Below, one piece after another: positions 43,585 through 53,400 of a DNA stretch of 64,000 bases. Position numbers and translations under genes: made by a program. The stretch spans positions 720,156 to 784,155 of the forward strand of contig JAGZMM010000001.1 in NCBI GenBank assembly GCA_018364155.1, in the 5' to 3' direction. The notes beneath the pieces were generated by a model. It searched no databases. It was not told where the DNA came from and was given only the letters and a program-made list of their open reading frames with translations. Every line of letters starts with the position of its first letter. Positions within the stretch are counted from its first letter, which is position 1. This DNA is from Clostridiales bacterium (GTDB lineage Bacteria > Bacillota > Clostridia > Oscillospirales > Acutalibacteraceae).

Positions 43585-45351
43585 TTATCCAACCGCATCC
43601 GGTTGAGAAGAGGAAGCGGAGGAGGCACTGCTGGAAGAGGAAGATGCGCTGCTAGAGGAAGAGGGCGGCTCCGAAGAAGACGCAGACGTAGTACTCTGCG
43701 CCGCCCCTTCGCTGATATAGAGAACGACCTCCGCGCCGTATTCCAGCGTGGTTCTGGGTTTCGGGTCGGTGGTAATGACCCGGTTTTCCGGTACCGACGC
43801 GCTTTCCTGACGCATCACCACGCATTTATAGCCCTGGGACGAAAGGTCCGCCACCGCGTCCACCACGTCCATGCTGGTCACATCGGTCAGCGACTTCTGG
43901 TAGGGGCCCTTGCTGATGTATACTTTGACTTCTGCCCCGTCCTGAATGGGTGTCAGCGCTTCCGGCTCCTGCTTGATGATGACGCCGGCCGGAACCGTAT
44001 CGTCAAACACTTCGCCGGCCAGCTGCAGCTTGATATAAGGCCACAGGTCGGTGCGGTTCTTGATGCTCAGATAATTCTGGCCCACCGTATCGGGCGCCTT
44101 CTTGGAATAAAGCACGTCATTGCTGGAAAGCTCGGAGTTGGCGAGCGAAGAGCTCAGGTCCGCCATGGAAACCGTGCTGGTCGTCGAAGAAGTATCCGAC
44201 GGCGCAGCCCTGTTCATCGCCAGGGCAATGCCCATCCCTACGCAGGCAAGCAACAGCACGATGGCGGCAATCAGCAATGTAACCACCAGCGGCCGGTTTC
44301 CCTGCAGCTTTTCAAGAAAGGATTTCTTTGTAGATTTCTCCGGTTTCTTCTGATCGTTCTTTTCTTCCTTTTCCAGCTCTTTGAGTACACCCGTTACGTT
44401 TTCCGAAACCGAAAGCTCGTCGCGAAGCTGCTCTACCGTTCGTGTACGGGCCGCATAGTCAAAACGCATGCCCTTGGCCATAGCGGTAGCCACATTTGCC
44501 GGGATGGTGCTCGCCACCGAGGAAGGCACCAGCAGCCGCTCGTTGCCCACCCGCTTGGGCGCTTCCTTGGGGATGACGCCGGTGAGCAGGTACATGAGCA
44601 CTGCGCAGATGCCGTACACGTCCGTCCAGGTACCGCTGGTATCGCTGGCGGCATACTGCTCATAGGCAGCAAAGCCGGGCATAAACTGGGGCGCAAGCGG
44701 GGTGTGCGCCAGATGAGCCGCATTGACGGAAAATCCAGTCAGACGAAAACGGCCGCGGCTGTCCACCAACAGGTTTTCCGGTGAAATGGCCAAGTGAAGC
44801 ACCCCTGCCGAATGCAGGGCGCTCAAGGCTGCAATAACCGGCATAATCAGCGGACGTGCCACTTCCCAGCCGATGTGCCCGCCCCGGCGGGAGAGCCAAT
44901 CGGTCAAAGGCACCGCGTCGATATATTCGGATACGGAATAAGCCGTGCCGTTTACTTCAAAAATATCATAGACCGGGATGAGGGCGGGAATGTCACGCAT
45001 GCGGGCAAGGGAGCGGGAAAGGCCGATAAACTCCCGGCGCAAGGCGTCAAAAAGCGCTTCGCTGCCGTTCATAGGCACTACCTGCAATTCTCCAGTACGC
45101 TGGGCGATAGTCGTGGGCATGAATTCCCGGATGACCACTGAGGAATTGAGCACCTTGTCCCACCCGATGTAGGACGCGCCCTCTCCGTTTTCCGAGAGAA
45201 CCGTTCCTACCACGTACCGGTCCTGCAGCAGGGTACGAAGGGGAAGCAGGGGCGGCTGCTGGGGATGCTCTTGATAGCCGCAGTGAGGGCAGACTGCATT
45301 CCCGTTATTGGGCTGCATACAATGCATACAAAGGTCATTGGTATTTGCCAT
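43585..45351 (-). CDS. Zinc-ribbon, PASTA-domain Ser/Thr kinase homologue lacking catalytic residues
   Basis: A 588-residue membrane protein. Residues 8-24: zinc ribbon (CMHC, CPHC). 45-315: protein-kinase fold, but beta-3 lysine is Arg75 (VVIREFM), the HRDLKPEN loop reads HLAISPEN (186-193, Asp replaced by Ala) and DFG reads TGF (205-207): a pseudokinase. 316-350: charged juxtamembrane part. 353-379: membrane helix. 415-548: two PASTA repeats outside. 552-588: serine-rich tail ending PDAVG. PASTA kinases sense peptidoglycan fragments; this one probably acts as scaffold or sensor, not by phosphorylation (inference). It has its own promoter and terminator, with no PP2C phosphatase nearby. Confidence 0.88.
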   Translation of the reverse strand: MANTNDLCMHCMQPNNGNAVCPHCGYQEHPQQPPLLPLRTLLQDRYVVGTVLSENGEGASYIGWDKVLNSSVVIREFMPTTIAQRTGELQVVPMNGSEALFDALRREFIGLSRSLARMRDIPALIPVYDIFEVNGTAYSVSEYIDAVPLTDWLSRRGGHIGWEVARPLIMPVIAALSALHSAGVLHLAISPENLLVDSRGRFRLTGFSVNAAHLAHTPLAPQFMPGFAAYEQYAASDTSGTWTDVYGICAVLMYLLTGVIPKEAPKRVGNERLLVPSSVASTIPANVATAMAKGMRFDYAARTRTVEQLRDELSVSENVTGVLKELEKEEKNDQKKPEKSTKKSFLEKLQGNRPLVVTLLIAAIVLLLACVGMGIALAMNRAAPSDTSSTTSTVSMADLSSSLANSELSSNDVLYSKKAPDTVGQNYLSIKNRTDLWPYIKLQLAGEVFDDTVPAGVIIKQEPEALTPIQDGAEVKVYISKGPYQKSLTDVTSMDVVDAVADLSSQGYKCVVMRQESASVPENRVITTDPKPRTTLEYGAEVVLYISEGAAQSTTSASSSEPPSSSSSASSSSSSASSASSSQPDAVG

Positions 45352-45434
45352 TTGGTTCACACTCCTACAAACGAATCCGCCTGATTTTGGCGGCAAACAA
45401 AACTCTCCAAAAAGTAGCATAAATACTCAGATTG

Positions 45435-45464
45435 ATTATAGCATAAGGAATCCATTGAAATCAA
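45435..45464 (-). promoter_or_regulatory. Promoter of the PASTA pseudokinase
   Basis: Minus-strand TTGATT (45459-45464), 18-bp spacer ending TGC, TATAAT (45435-45440). Confidence 0.7.
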
Positions 45465-45477
45465 CCTTTTCCTATCC

Positions 45478-45640
45478 AGGGCTTGTTTGATAAATGGCGA
45501 AATACCGGATGTGCCCGAATTTTGGGGGCAGACAAGGCGATTTTTCGCAGGAATCCTTGTTGGATTCCAAGGAAAATCAACGCTGTATGACACCAAAAGG
45601 CGCGTGCAGTCGGCGTTTTATCCTTTTTCAAGCAAGCCCT
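45478..45640. mobile_element. MITE-like non-coding element with terminal inverted repeats
   Basis: A 163-bp stretch bounded by AGGGCTTGTTTGA (45478-45490) and TCAAGCAAGCCCT (45628-45640), which are inverted repeats with 12 of 13 matches. It has no meaningful reading frame and sits in the intergenic gap between two divergent promoters. I see no clear target duplication, so the mobile nature is an inference. Confidence 0.5.
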
Positions 45641-45726
45641 AGGGCGGCAGTTTGAGTGCTTTTGAGAGGAAAAACCACCGATTGCACAATTCCTGCCTGT
45701 TTTTTCTTCTATTTGACAGCGAGTAA

Positions 45727-45735
45727 TGGTATAAT
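45727..45735 (+). promoter_or_regulatory. Extended -10 promoter of murB
   Basis: TGGTATAAT (TGn plus TATAAT at 45730-45735). A TTGACA at 45713 is only 11 bp away, too close to serve as its -35 box. Confidence 0.6.
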
Positions 45736-45768
45736 AGGAGTACCACATCAATGGAAATGGAGGACTCT

Positions 45769-46683
45769 ATGACGCTTGACATCCTTTTGGAGAACCTTCT
45801 CGCCACCGGATGTCCGGTACAACAAAACGAGCCCATGCGCCTGCATACCACCTTCAAGATCGGCGGGCCCGCCGATCTGTTCGCTTCACCCAAGGACCAG
45901 GCCCAGCTTGGTGAGATTCTTGCTTTGTGCCGGGAAGCGCAAGTCCCGGTCACGGTGATCGGCAAGGGGTCCGACCTGCTGGTGTCCGACGAGGGGATCC
46001 GCGGCGTAGTGGTACACATGGACGGCGGATTCGGCGGCCTTACGCTGGCAGGGCCTCATACCATCCGCTGCGGCGCGGGAATAAGCCTTGCAAAGCTTTG
46101 CTTGTTCGCGCTGGAAAATGGGCTGTCGGGCCTTGAGTTTGCCTGGGGGATTCCCGGTTCGGCCGGGGGTGCTGCCTATATGAACGCGGGAGCCTACGGC
46201 GGGGAAATGAAGCAGGTGCTCACTCGCTGCACCCACATCACGCCCGAGGGGAAACTGGGCGCGTTCTCCGGCGAGGATCTAAAGCTTTCCTACCGGCGAA
46301 GCGCTTACACCGATTCGGACTACGTGATCACTTCCCTGGAGTTGACCCTCACCCCTGGCAATAAGGACCAGATTCGCGCTAAGATGGACGATTATCTGTC
46401 CCGCCGCAAGGAAAAGCAGCCGCTGGAATACCCAAGTGCCGGCAGCGTGTTCAAGCGTCCGCCCGGGTATTTTGCAGGAGGGCTAATCGAGCAGTGCGGG
46501 CTCAAGGGGTACCGGATCGGGGACGCTATGGTGAGCGAAAAGCACGCGGGATTCATCATTAACGCCGGGCAGGCCAGCTGCCGGGACGTATTGCAGCTGA
46601 TCGCCCACATTCAGCGCACTGTCCTGCAGGAATGCGGGATTTCGCTTGAATGTGAGGTCAAGCACATCGGTCTAAAGGAGTAA
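45769..46683 (+). CDS. murB: UDP-N-acetylenolpyruvoylglucosamine reductase
   Basis: FAD enzyme that makes UDP-MurNAc for peptidoglycan. The 304-residue protein has LHTTFKIGGPADLF and VIGKGSDLLVSDEGIRGVV (FAD binding), EFAWGIPGSAGGAAYMNAGAYGGEM, and GSVFKRPPGYFAGGLIEQCGLKG with the catalytic serine. The ATG at 45769 has GGAGG 5 bp upstream, better than the ATG at 45751. First gene of murB-rapZ-whiA-dnaE. Confidence 0.96.
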   Translation: MTLDILLENLLATGCPVQQNEPMRLHTTFKIGGPADLFASPKDQAQLGEILALCREAQVPVTVIGKGSDLLVSDEGIRGVVVHMDGGFGGLTLAGPHTIRCGAGISLAKLCLFALENGLSGLEFAWGIPGSAGGAAYMNAGAYGGEMKQVLTRCTHITPEGKLGAFSGEDLKLSYRRSAYTDSDYVITSLELTLTPGNKDQIRAKMDDYLSRRKEKQPLEYPSAGSVFKRPPGYFAGGLIEQCGLKGYRIGDAMVSEKHAGFIINAGQASCRDVLQLIAHIQRTVLQECGISLECEVKHIGLKE

Positions 46684-46687
46684 GGAA

Positions 46688-47545
46688 ATGGAATTCATCA
46701 TCGTAACCGGCTTGTCGGGTGCGGGAAAATCCCGGGCCATGGACGCGTTGGAGGACATCGGCTTTTTCTGCATGGACAACATTCCGCCCGCTTTGGTGGC
46801 GAAGGTCGCGGAGCTATGCATGCAGTCAGCGGACAAATTTTCTAAGGTCGCCATGGTGATGGACACCAGGGGCGGCAAGCTGTTTAACGCTTTTTTCGAA
46901 GGCTTAAGCGAATTAAAGCAGCACGGCAGCTATAAGATCCTGTTCTTGGAGGCCCAACCGGAGGTGCTCGAACGCCGGTATAAGGAAACCAGGCGCCGCC
47001 ACCCTCTGGCTACCGATGAAAACAGCTCTGTGGAGCAGGCCATCGAAACGGAAATGCAGCTTCTTTCTGCCGTGCGCGCCAGTGCCGACTATATCATCGA
47101 TACCTCTTATCTCTCCCCTGCCCAGCTGCGTGAACGCATCACCGGTCTTTTCGCGGGGGACGTTTCCCAAGGGATGCTCATTCACGTGATGTCCTTCGGG
47201 TTCAAGTATGGCTCTCCCAGCGAGGCGGACCTGGTGTTCGACGTGCGCTGCCTGCCCAACCCTTTTTACATCGACGAGCTGCGAAATCAGACCGGGCTGA
47301 ATAAGCCGGTGCGCGATTACGTGATGCAGTGCAAGGAAACCAAAGGCTTTGTGGAGCGGCTCTTTAGTATGATCGACTATATGCTCCCTCTTTACATCAA
47401 CGAAGGCAAGAGCCAGCTGGTGGTGGCTATCGGCTGCACCGGCGGCAAGCACCGGTCGGTTACCATTGCCGAGCTTCTCTACCAGCACCTGCTGGAGGAT
47501 GGCAAACGGGTCACCGTCAACCACCGGGACATTAAGAAGCCGTAA
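46688..47545 (+). CDS. rapZ: RapZ/YvcJ nucleotide-binding protein
   Basis: A 285-residue P-loop protein. FIIVTGLSGAGKSRAMDALEDIGFFCMDNIPP gives the Walker A motif; GFKYGSPSEADLVFDVRCLPNPF and IGCTGGKHRSVTIAE are family signatures of the C-terminal domain, which in E. coli binds small RNAs and glucosamine-6-phosphate. In Firmicutes (YvcJ) the role is less clear. It starts 5 bp after murB. Confidence 0.95.
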   Translation: MEFIIVTGLSGAGKSRAMDALEDIGFFCMDNIPPALVAKVAELCMQSADKFSKVAMVMDTRGGKLFNAFFEGLSELKQHGSYKILFLEAQPEVLERRYKETRRRHPLATDENSSVEQAIETEMQLLSAVRASADYIIDTSYLSPAQLRERITGLFAGDVSQGMLIHVMSFGFKYGSPSEADLVFDVRCLPNPFYIDELRNQTGLNKPVRDYVMQCKETKGFVERLFSMIDYMLPLYINEGKSQLVVAIGCTGGKHRSVTIAELLYQHLLEDGKRVTVNHRDIKKP

Positions 47546-47782
47546 GGACAGAGAAACGGCAAACCTCTGAGGTGTCCCTCTATTTTCGCGGCCTGGATTG
47601 CCCCGCTTTCCTTCCCGCGAAATCACACATGCAATCATTTTTTTGACCGTCCCGCTTTCTGCCCATCGCCCCGCCCTCTTGCGGCGGCCGGCCGGACAAG
47701 CGGGGCGGCCCTCTCTATATCCGGATGTTACGCCGCCCGATTCGGCACAGACCGAGCGAAGCGGCGAGAAAGGAAGTGCCCC

Positions 47783-48724
47783 ATGTCTTTTTCCGCATCG
47801 GTCAAGGAAGAGCTTTGTTCCCTACCTTGCGATTCTCCGGCTTTGAGCAAAGCGGAATGCTACGGCCTGCTGCTGTTTGGCCGGGCCTTTGGGGGAGAAA
47901 AAATCGCTCTGCTCACCGAAAATGAGCATACCGTCCGCCGGTATCAGCAGATGGTGCAGGCGGTAACGGGCGTTCCCGTGGCGGTAGAGGCGGTGGGCGG
48001 GCCGGCGGCCGGCCGTTTTCTGAACGCGTCGGTGGAACAGGCGCAGGACCGGAAAACGGTGCTCGGCTGCTTCGGCCATGCGCCTGGGCGGGTCAGCCTG
48101 CGCATCAACCGGGCGGTGCTCGAAGAGGAAGGCTGTCCCGGAGCGTTTTTGCGGGGCGTATTTCTGGCCTGTGGGGCGCTGGCCGATCCGGAGAAAGAAT
48201 ACCATCTGGAGCTATACGTTCCTTTCTATAACCTGGCCTGCGATTTGCAGCTGCTCCTGGCCGAATGCTCTTTGGCGGCGAAAATGATTCCGCGCAAGGG
48301 CGGCTATGTGTTATACTTTAAGGAAAGCGAGGCCATTGAGGATTTTCTGACCTTGACGGGAGCGGTCCAGTCCGCCTTCTCCATCATGAACATCAAAATC
48401 TATAAGGACCTGCGCAACAACGCCAACCGCCGGCTCAACTGCGACAGCGCCAACATTGATAAAACCGTGGCCGCCGCCGCCCAACAGATTGCGGACATCC
48501 GGCTGATTGAAGAAAAAAAAGGGCTCTCTTCCTTACCGGAAGAGCTTATGGAACTGGCCCGGTTGCGGCTTCATAACCCGGAGCTTTCCCTGCGGGAGCT
48601 GGGCGAGCAGCTATCCGTGCCCATCAGCCGCTCAGGCGTCAATCACCGGCTCAAACGGCTGCATACCATGGCGCTGGAGCTTCGGGAAAAATCGGACAAG
48701 CAGGAAAAGGAGGAACGCCGATGA
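47783..48724 (+). CDS. whiA: WhiA sporulation/division regulator
   Basis: A 313-residue DNA-binding protein with a LAGLIDADG-endonuclease-like N-terminal domain (FLRGVFLACGALADPEKEYHLEL) and a C-terminal HTH domain (LARLRLHNPELSLRELGEQLSVPISRSGVNHRLKRL). It influences cell division and chromosome segregation in Gram-positives. AAGGAAG precedes the ATG. The end overlaps dnaE by 4 bp. yvcK, normally between rapZ and whiA, is missing; the 237-bp gap holds no gene. Confidence 0.95.
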   Translation: MSFSASVKEELCSLPCDSPALSKAECYGLLLFGRAFGGEKIALLTENEHTVRRYQQMVQAVTGVPVAVEAVGGPAAGRFLNASVEQAQDRKTVLGCFGHAPGRVSLRINRAVLEEEGCPGAFLRGVFLACGALADPEKEYHLELYVPFYNLACDLQLLLAECSLAAKMIPRKGGYVLYFKESEAIEDFLTLTGAVQSAFSIMNIKIYKDLRNNANRRLNCDSANIDKTVAAAAQQIADIRLIEEKKGLSSLPEELMELARLRLHNPELSLRELGEQLSVPISRSGVNHRLKRLHTMALELREKSDKQEKEERR

Positions 48725-51700
48725 GCTTTTGCCATCTTCATGTTCATACCGAATACAGTTTGCTCGACGGCGCCTGCCGTATCGAGCAGTTAGCCCAGCG
48801 CGCCGCCGCCCTGGGGCAAAAGGCGGTGGCCATCACCGACCATGGCGTGATGTACGGCGCGGTGGACTTTTACCGGGCCTGCAAAAAACACGGGGTCAAG
48901 CCTATCATCGGCTGCGAGGTCTACGTGGCGGCCCGCACCCGGTTCGACAAGGTACATGGGTTTGACGACGAGCGATACCATCTGGTGCTGTTGTGTGAAA
49001 ACGCCGTCGGGTACCAAAATCTCATTAAGCTGGTGTCCTTGGCCCATACGGAAGGGTTCTATACGAAGCCGCGGGTGGACCGGGAACTGCTCGAACAGCA
49101 TCATGAGGGGCTTATTTGCCTTTCCGCGTGCCTGGCGGGAGAACTCCCCCGTGCGCTTTTGCGCGGCGATTACGAGGGCGCGAAAAAAACGGCGCTGTGG
49201 TACCGGTCGGTCTTTGGAGAGGAGAAGTTCTACATCGAAATTCAGGATCACGGCATCCCCGAACAGACTCGTATCCTGCCGGACCTTCTCCGTCTTTCCA
49301 AAGAAACCGGCATCCCGCTAGTGGCCACCAACGACGCCCATTACTTAACCAAAGAGGACAGCCGGATTCAAAACGTCCTTTTGTGCATCCAGCTCAATAA
49401 GACGGTGGGCGAGGAAACCGGGATGGGCTTTGAAACGGACGAGTTCTACCTCAAGAGCGAGGAGGAAATGCGAGCCCTCTTTCCCCAGGTTTCGGAAGCG
49501 ATCGACAATACGGAAAAAATCGCCCAGCGGTGCAACTACGACTTTGAGTTCGGCCACACCCAGCTTCCTCATTTCGAAGCGCCCGACGGTAAGGACAATT
49601 ACGCCTATTTTGAGGAACAGTGTTTTACGGGGTTAAACCGCCTGTATGGAGAAGAACACGATCCCGCTTTGGACAAGCGGCTGCGTCACGAGCTGTCGGT
49701 CATCTCCACCATGGGGTACACCGATTATTACCTGATTGTGCATGACTTCGTTCAGTACGCTAAGGACCACGGCATTCCGGTGGGTCCTGGGCGTGGCTCC
49801 GGCGCCGGATCTCTGGCCGCCTATTGCATCGGCATTACCGGCATTGACCCGATCCAGTACAACCTGCTCTTTGAACGGTTTTTAAACCCGGAGCGGGTGT
49901 CCATGCCTGACTTTGACATTGACTTTTGCTACGAGCGCCGTCAGGAGGTCATCGACTACGTGGTACGCAAGTATGGCGCGGACCATGTCGCGCAGATCGT
50001 CACCTTTGGAACCATGGCCTCCCGGGCGGCCATTCGGGACGTGGGGCGAGCCTTGGGAGTTCCCTATGCCACGGTGGACGGGGTGGCGAAGCTAGTGCCC
50101 ATGGAGCTGAAGATGACCATTGACCGGGCGCTGAACGTGTCCTCGGAGTTGAGAGCCCGCTATGAGAACGACACCCAGGTTCACGAGCTCATCGACACCG
50201 CCCGCAAGCTGGAGGGGATGCCCCGGCACGCTTCCACCCACGCGGCGGGCGTGGTCATCACTGCAAAGCCGGTGAGCGAATACGTCCCGCTTTCCAAAAA
50301 CGATGAGGCGGTAGTCACCCAGTATACCATGACCACGCTGGAAGAGCTGGGCTTACTCAAGATGGACTTTCTGGGTCTTCGCAACCTGACCATCATTCAC
50401 GACGCCTGCGAAATGATCCGGCGGCACACCCCGAATTTCGACATCAACAACATCCCCACCGACGACAAGGACACGTTCGCCATGCTGGCTGCGGGGCAGA
50501 CCGACGGGGTGTTCCAGTTTGAATCCGCCGGGATGCGCCAGGTGCTTGTGCGCTTGGGGCCCGTGTCACTGGAAGACCTGATCGCCGTGATTTCCCTTTA
50601 CCGGCCGGGTCCTATGGAGTCCATCCCCACGTACATTGAAAACCGCCATCATCCCGACCATGTCACCTACCGCCATCCGGCCTTAAAGCCCATTCTGGAC
50701 GTGACCAACGGCTGCCTGGTCTATCAGGAGCAGGTGATGCAGGTGTTCCGGGAGCTAGCGGGATATTCCTTCGGCCGGGCGGACATTGTGCGCCGGGCCA
50801 TGTCTAAGAAAAAGCACGACGTGATGGAGAAGGAGCGGCAGAATTTCATTCACGGTATTGTCCGGGAGGACGGCACGGTGGAATGCGACGGCTGTGTCCG
50901 CCGGGGTATCGACGAGCGCACCGCCAATGCCATCTTTGACGACATGTCCTCCTTCGCCTCCTACGCGTTCAACAAATCCCACGCCGCCGCCTACGCGGTG
51001 GTGGCTTACCAGACGGCCTATTTAAAATGCCACTTTGCCAGGGAATACCTGGCCGCATTGCTCACAAGCGTTTTGGATTCTTCCGCTAAGGTTTCCGCTT
51101 ACATCGCCGAATGCCAGCGGCTTTCCATTGGGCCGGAATTTTATACGGGAGGTTGAAGCAGACCGCGCCAAAAACGGACCGTATACGACTTTCTTCGACT
51201 TTTGCAGCCGGATGCATGGACGGGACCTGAACCGCCGGGCTCTGGAAAGCCTCATCAAGTGCGGAGCGTTGGACGGGCTGGACGCCAACCGGCGGCAGAT
51301 GCTGATGGCTAGCGAGTCCATCCTGGATAACCTGGAAGCAGACCGGAGAAAGAACCTGGACGGGCAGATGGGCCTTTTCGACCTGATGGAGACGGGGGCA
51401 TCGGCGCAAAGCAAGCCGGACCTGCCGGCGGTGGGAGATCTGACGGTCTCGGAAAAGCTGGCCATGGAAAAGGAAACCACGGGGCTATACCTGTCGGGGC
51501 ACCCTATGGCGGAATACGCCCCTCTGGCCGACCGGCTCAAGGCGGCACGCATCGGAGAAATTCTCGAGCAGGCGGGCGAACCGGGCACCGGCGGATATCA
51601 GGACGGGTCCAGGGTAACTCTCCTGGTCCTGATCCAAAGCATGAAGCTCAAAACCACCAAGAGCAACACCACCATGGCATTTCTCACGGCGGAAGATTTA

Positions 51701-52123
51701 TACGGCGCCATCGAAGTCATTGTGTTTCCGAAAACCCTCACCGAATATATGCCCTTGCTGCAGGAAGGAAAGGTGGTCCTGCTCAAGGGGCGGGTCAGCG
51801 TGCGGGAAGACGAGGAGGCAAAGGTGGTGTGCGAAAGTGTGGAGCCCGCTCCCGCCGCCGACGGGACGGCTCCGGCCCCTTCCCCCTCTTCCAGCGGGCG
51901 AAACGGTCTTTATTTGAAGATAGGTTCTCAAAAGGGAAAGATTTTTGAACGGGTGATGCAGATAACCTCTATTTTTGAAGGGACCACGCCCCTTTATCTC
52001 CACTTTACCGACACCAAAAAGACCGTGCTGGCCCCCCGCATCTCCTGGGTTACGGTAAACGAACCCATGCTTTGTGAACTGCGGCGTATTTTGGGTGAGT
52101 CCTGTGTCAAACTAAGGGAGTAG
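48721..52123 (+). pseudogene. dnaE: DNA polymerase III alpha subunit DnaE with internal deletion and frame break
   Basis: Replicative polymerase. The first frame (48721-51156, 811 residues) carries the PHP domain (CHLHVHTEYSLLDGACRIE), polymerase motifs (GPGRGSGAGSLAAYCIGIT, SMPDFDIDFCYERR) and reaches SAYIAECQRLSI. There it runs to a stop within a few codons, while the family sequence resumes in another frame as FIREVEADRAKNGPYTTFFDFC and continues through the helix-hairpin-helix and OB parts to 52123. About 35 residues (the VLPPDxN...IRFGL segment) are missing at about 51132-51150. If real, the product lacks its C-terminal third. In Firmicutes dnaE is normally essential beside polC, so an assembly fault is a serious alternative. 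Confidence 0.85.
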
Positions 52124-52171
52124 AACCATTGTGCGTCCATGTTAGCGAGAGAAAAATCCATAGGAAAACGA

Positions 52172-52200
52172 TTGTCAGAAATTCTGAGCTGGTGTATAAT
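52172..52200 (+). promoter_or_regulatory. pfkA promoter
   Basis: TTGTCA (52172-52177), 17-bp spacer, TATAAT (52195-52200), giving a leader of about 75 nt. Confidence 0.8.
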
Positions 52201-52282
52201 AGCTAGTAAAGCGTTTTCTTTTTGACCCAATCTCATGATGACATGGACAAATTTTACATAGTTTTTACAGGAGGAATCACTC

Positions 52283-53251
52283 ATGGCAGAAAAGACGATT
52301 GCGGTTCTGACCAGCGGCGGCGACGCGCCGGGCATGAATGCGGCAATTCGTGCGGTGGTGCGCACCGGTATTGTCAAAGGCTTCCGCGTGCTAGGCTTTA
52401 TGCGCGGATACAATGGGTTAATCAACGGCGATTACATGGAAATGAACTTGCGTTCTGTTTCCGATATCATTCACCGGGGCGGCACCATGCTGTATACGGC
52501 CCGTTCTCCCGAGTTTAAAACGGAGGAAGGCATACAAAAGGCCATCGAAACCTGCAAGGAAAACAACATCCAGGGTGTTGTGGTGGTGGGAGGCGACGGT
52601 TCCTTCCGCGGCGCGAGAGACCTGTCTCAGCGGGGAATCAACTGCATCGGCATTCCGGGCACCATTGACAACGACATCGCCTGCAGTGAATATACCATCG
52701 GGTTTGATACGGCGGTTAACACCTGCATGCAGGCAGTAGACCGCATCCGCGATACCGCCCAGTCTCACGACCGGTGCAGCGTGGTGGAGGTTATGGGCAA
52801 CAACACTGGTCATCTGGCTTTGCACAGTGGCATCGGCTGCGGCGCCACCTGCATTTTGGTACCGGAAGTGCCCTACGACCTGAAAAAGGACGTGGTGGGC
52901 CGCATCCTTAGTTACCAGGGGACCGGCAAAAAGCATTTCATCATCGTGGTGGCGGAAGGCACCTGCAACACCAACGCCCTGGCCATCCAGATTCAGGCGC
53001 TGACCAACATTGAAACCAGGGAAACGGTTCTCGGCTACATCCAGCGAGGCGGCAGCCCCAACGCTAAGGACCGTGTCGTGGCAAGCCAGATGGGCTTTCG
53101 GGCAGTGGAGCTTTTGGCGCAGAACATTGGCAACCGCGTGATTGCCATGAAGGACGGAAAGATCGTCGATTACGACATTACCGAAGCTCTGAGTATGAAA
53201 AAGCCTTTTGAAATGGACCTTTACAACATGGCTCACGACATTAGCATTTAA
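52283..53251 (+). CDS. pfkA: ATP-dependent 6-phosphofructokinase
   Basis: Glycolytic kinase, 322 residues. VLTSGGDAPGMNAAIRAVVR (ATP site), VVGGDGSFRGARDL (the glycine after GGD marks the ATP rather than pyrophosphate type), GIPGTIDNDI (catalytic Asp) and GGSPNAKDRVVASQMG are visible. GGAGG lies 8 bp before the ATG. It follows dnaE as in many Firmicutes, but with its own promoter; pyk does not follow. Confidence 0.97.
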   Translation: MAEKTIAVLTSGGDAPGMNAAIRAVVRTGIVKGFRVLGFMRGYNGLINGDYMEMNLRSVSDIIHRGGTMLYTARSPEFKTEEGIQKAIETCKENNIQGVVVVGGDGSFRGARDLSQRGINCIGIPGTIDNDIACSEYTIGFDTAVNTCMQAVDRIRDTAQSHDRCSVVEVMGNNTGHLALHSGIGCGATCILVPEVPYDLKKDVVGRILSYQGTGKKHFIIVVAEGTCNTNALAIQIQALTNIETRETVLGYIQRGGSPNAKDRVVASQMGFRAVELLAQNIGNRVIAMKDGKIVDYDITEALSMKKPFEMDLYNMAHDISI

Positions 53252-53260
53252 ATTATAGTG

Positions 53261-53296
53261 AACCGCCCTTCGGCTTTTGTCGAAGGGCGGTTTTTT
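53261..53296 (+). terminator. pfkA terminator
   Basis: AACCGCCCTTCG and complement with an 8-base loop, then TTTT on the plus strand. Confidence 0.9.
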
Positions 53297-53334
53297 GGAG
53301 AAAAACTATGTGACGTTTTCTCGGATACACAAAG

Positions 53335-53368
53335 AACAAGGCGAAACGCATCTGCGTTCCGCCTTGTT
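53335..53368 (-). terminator. Terminator after the RpiB-type gene
   Basis: AACAAGGCG/CGCCTTGTT with an inner AACGCA/TGCGTT stem, 33 bp after the stop at 53401. Confidence 0.75.
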
Positions 53369-53400
53369 TGGTTCATGCCGAAAAACCGACTTTTGCCTTT

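Noticed and set aside
43480..44784. A 434-codon plus-strand frame rich in Arg and His
   Set aside because: Antisense shadow of the PASTA pseudokinase.
45713..45735. TTGACA and TATAAT before murB as a full promoter
   Set aside because: The spacer is only 11 bp. I kept only the extended -10 element.
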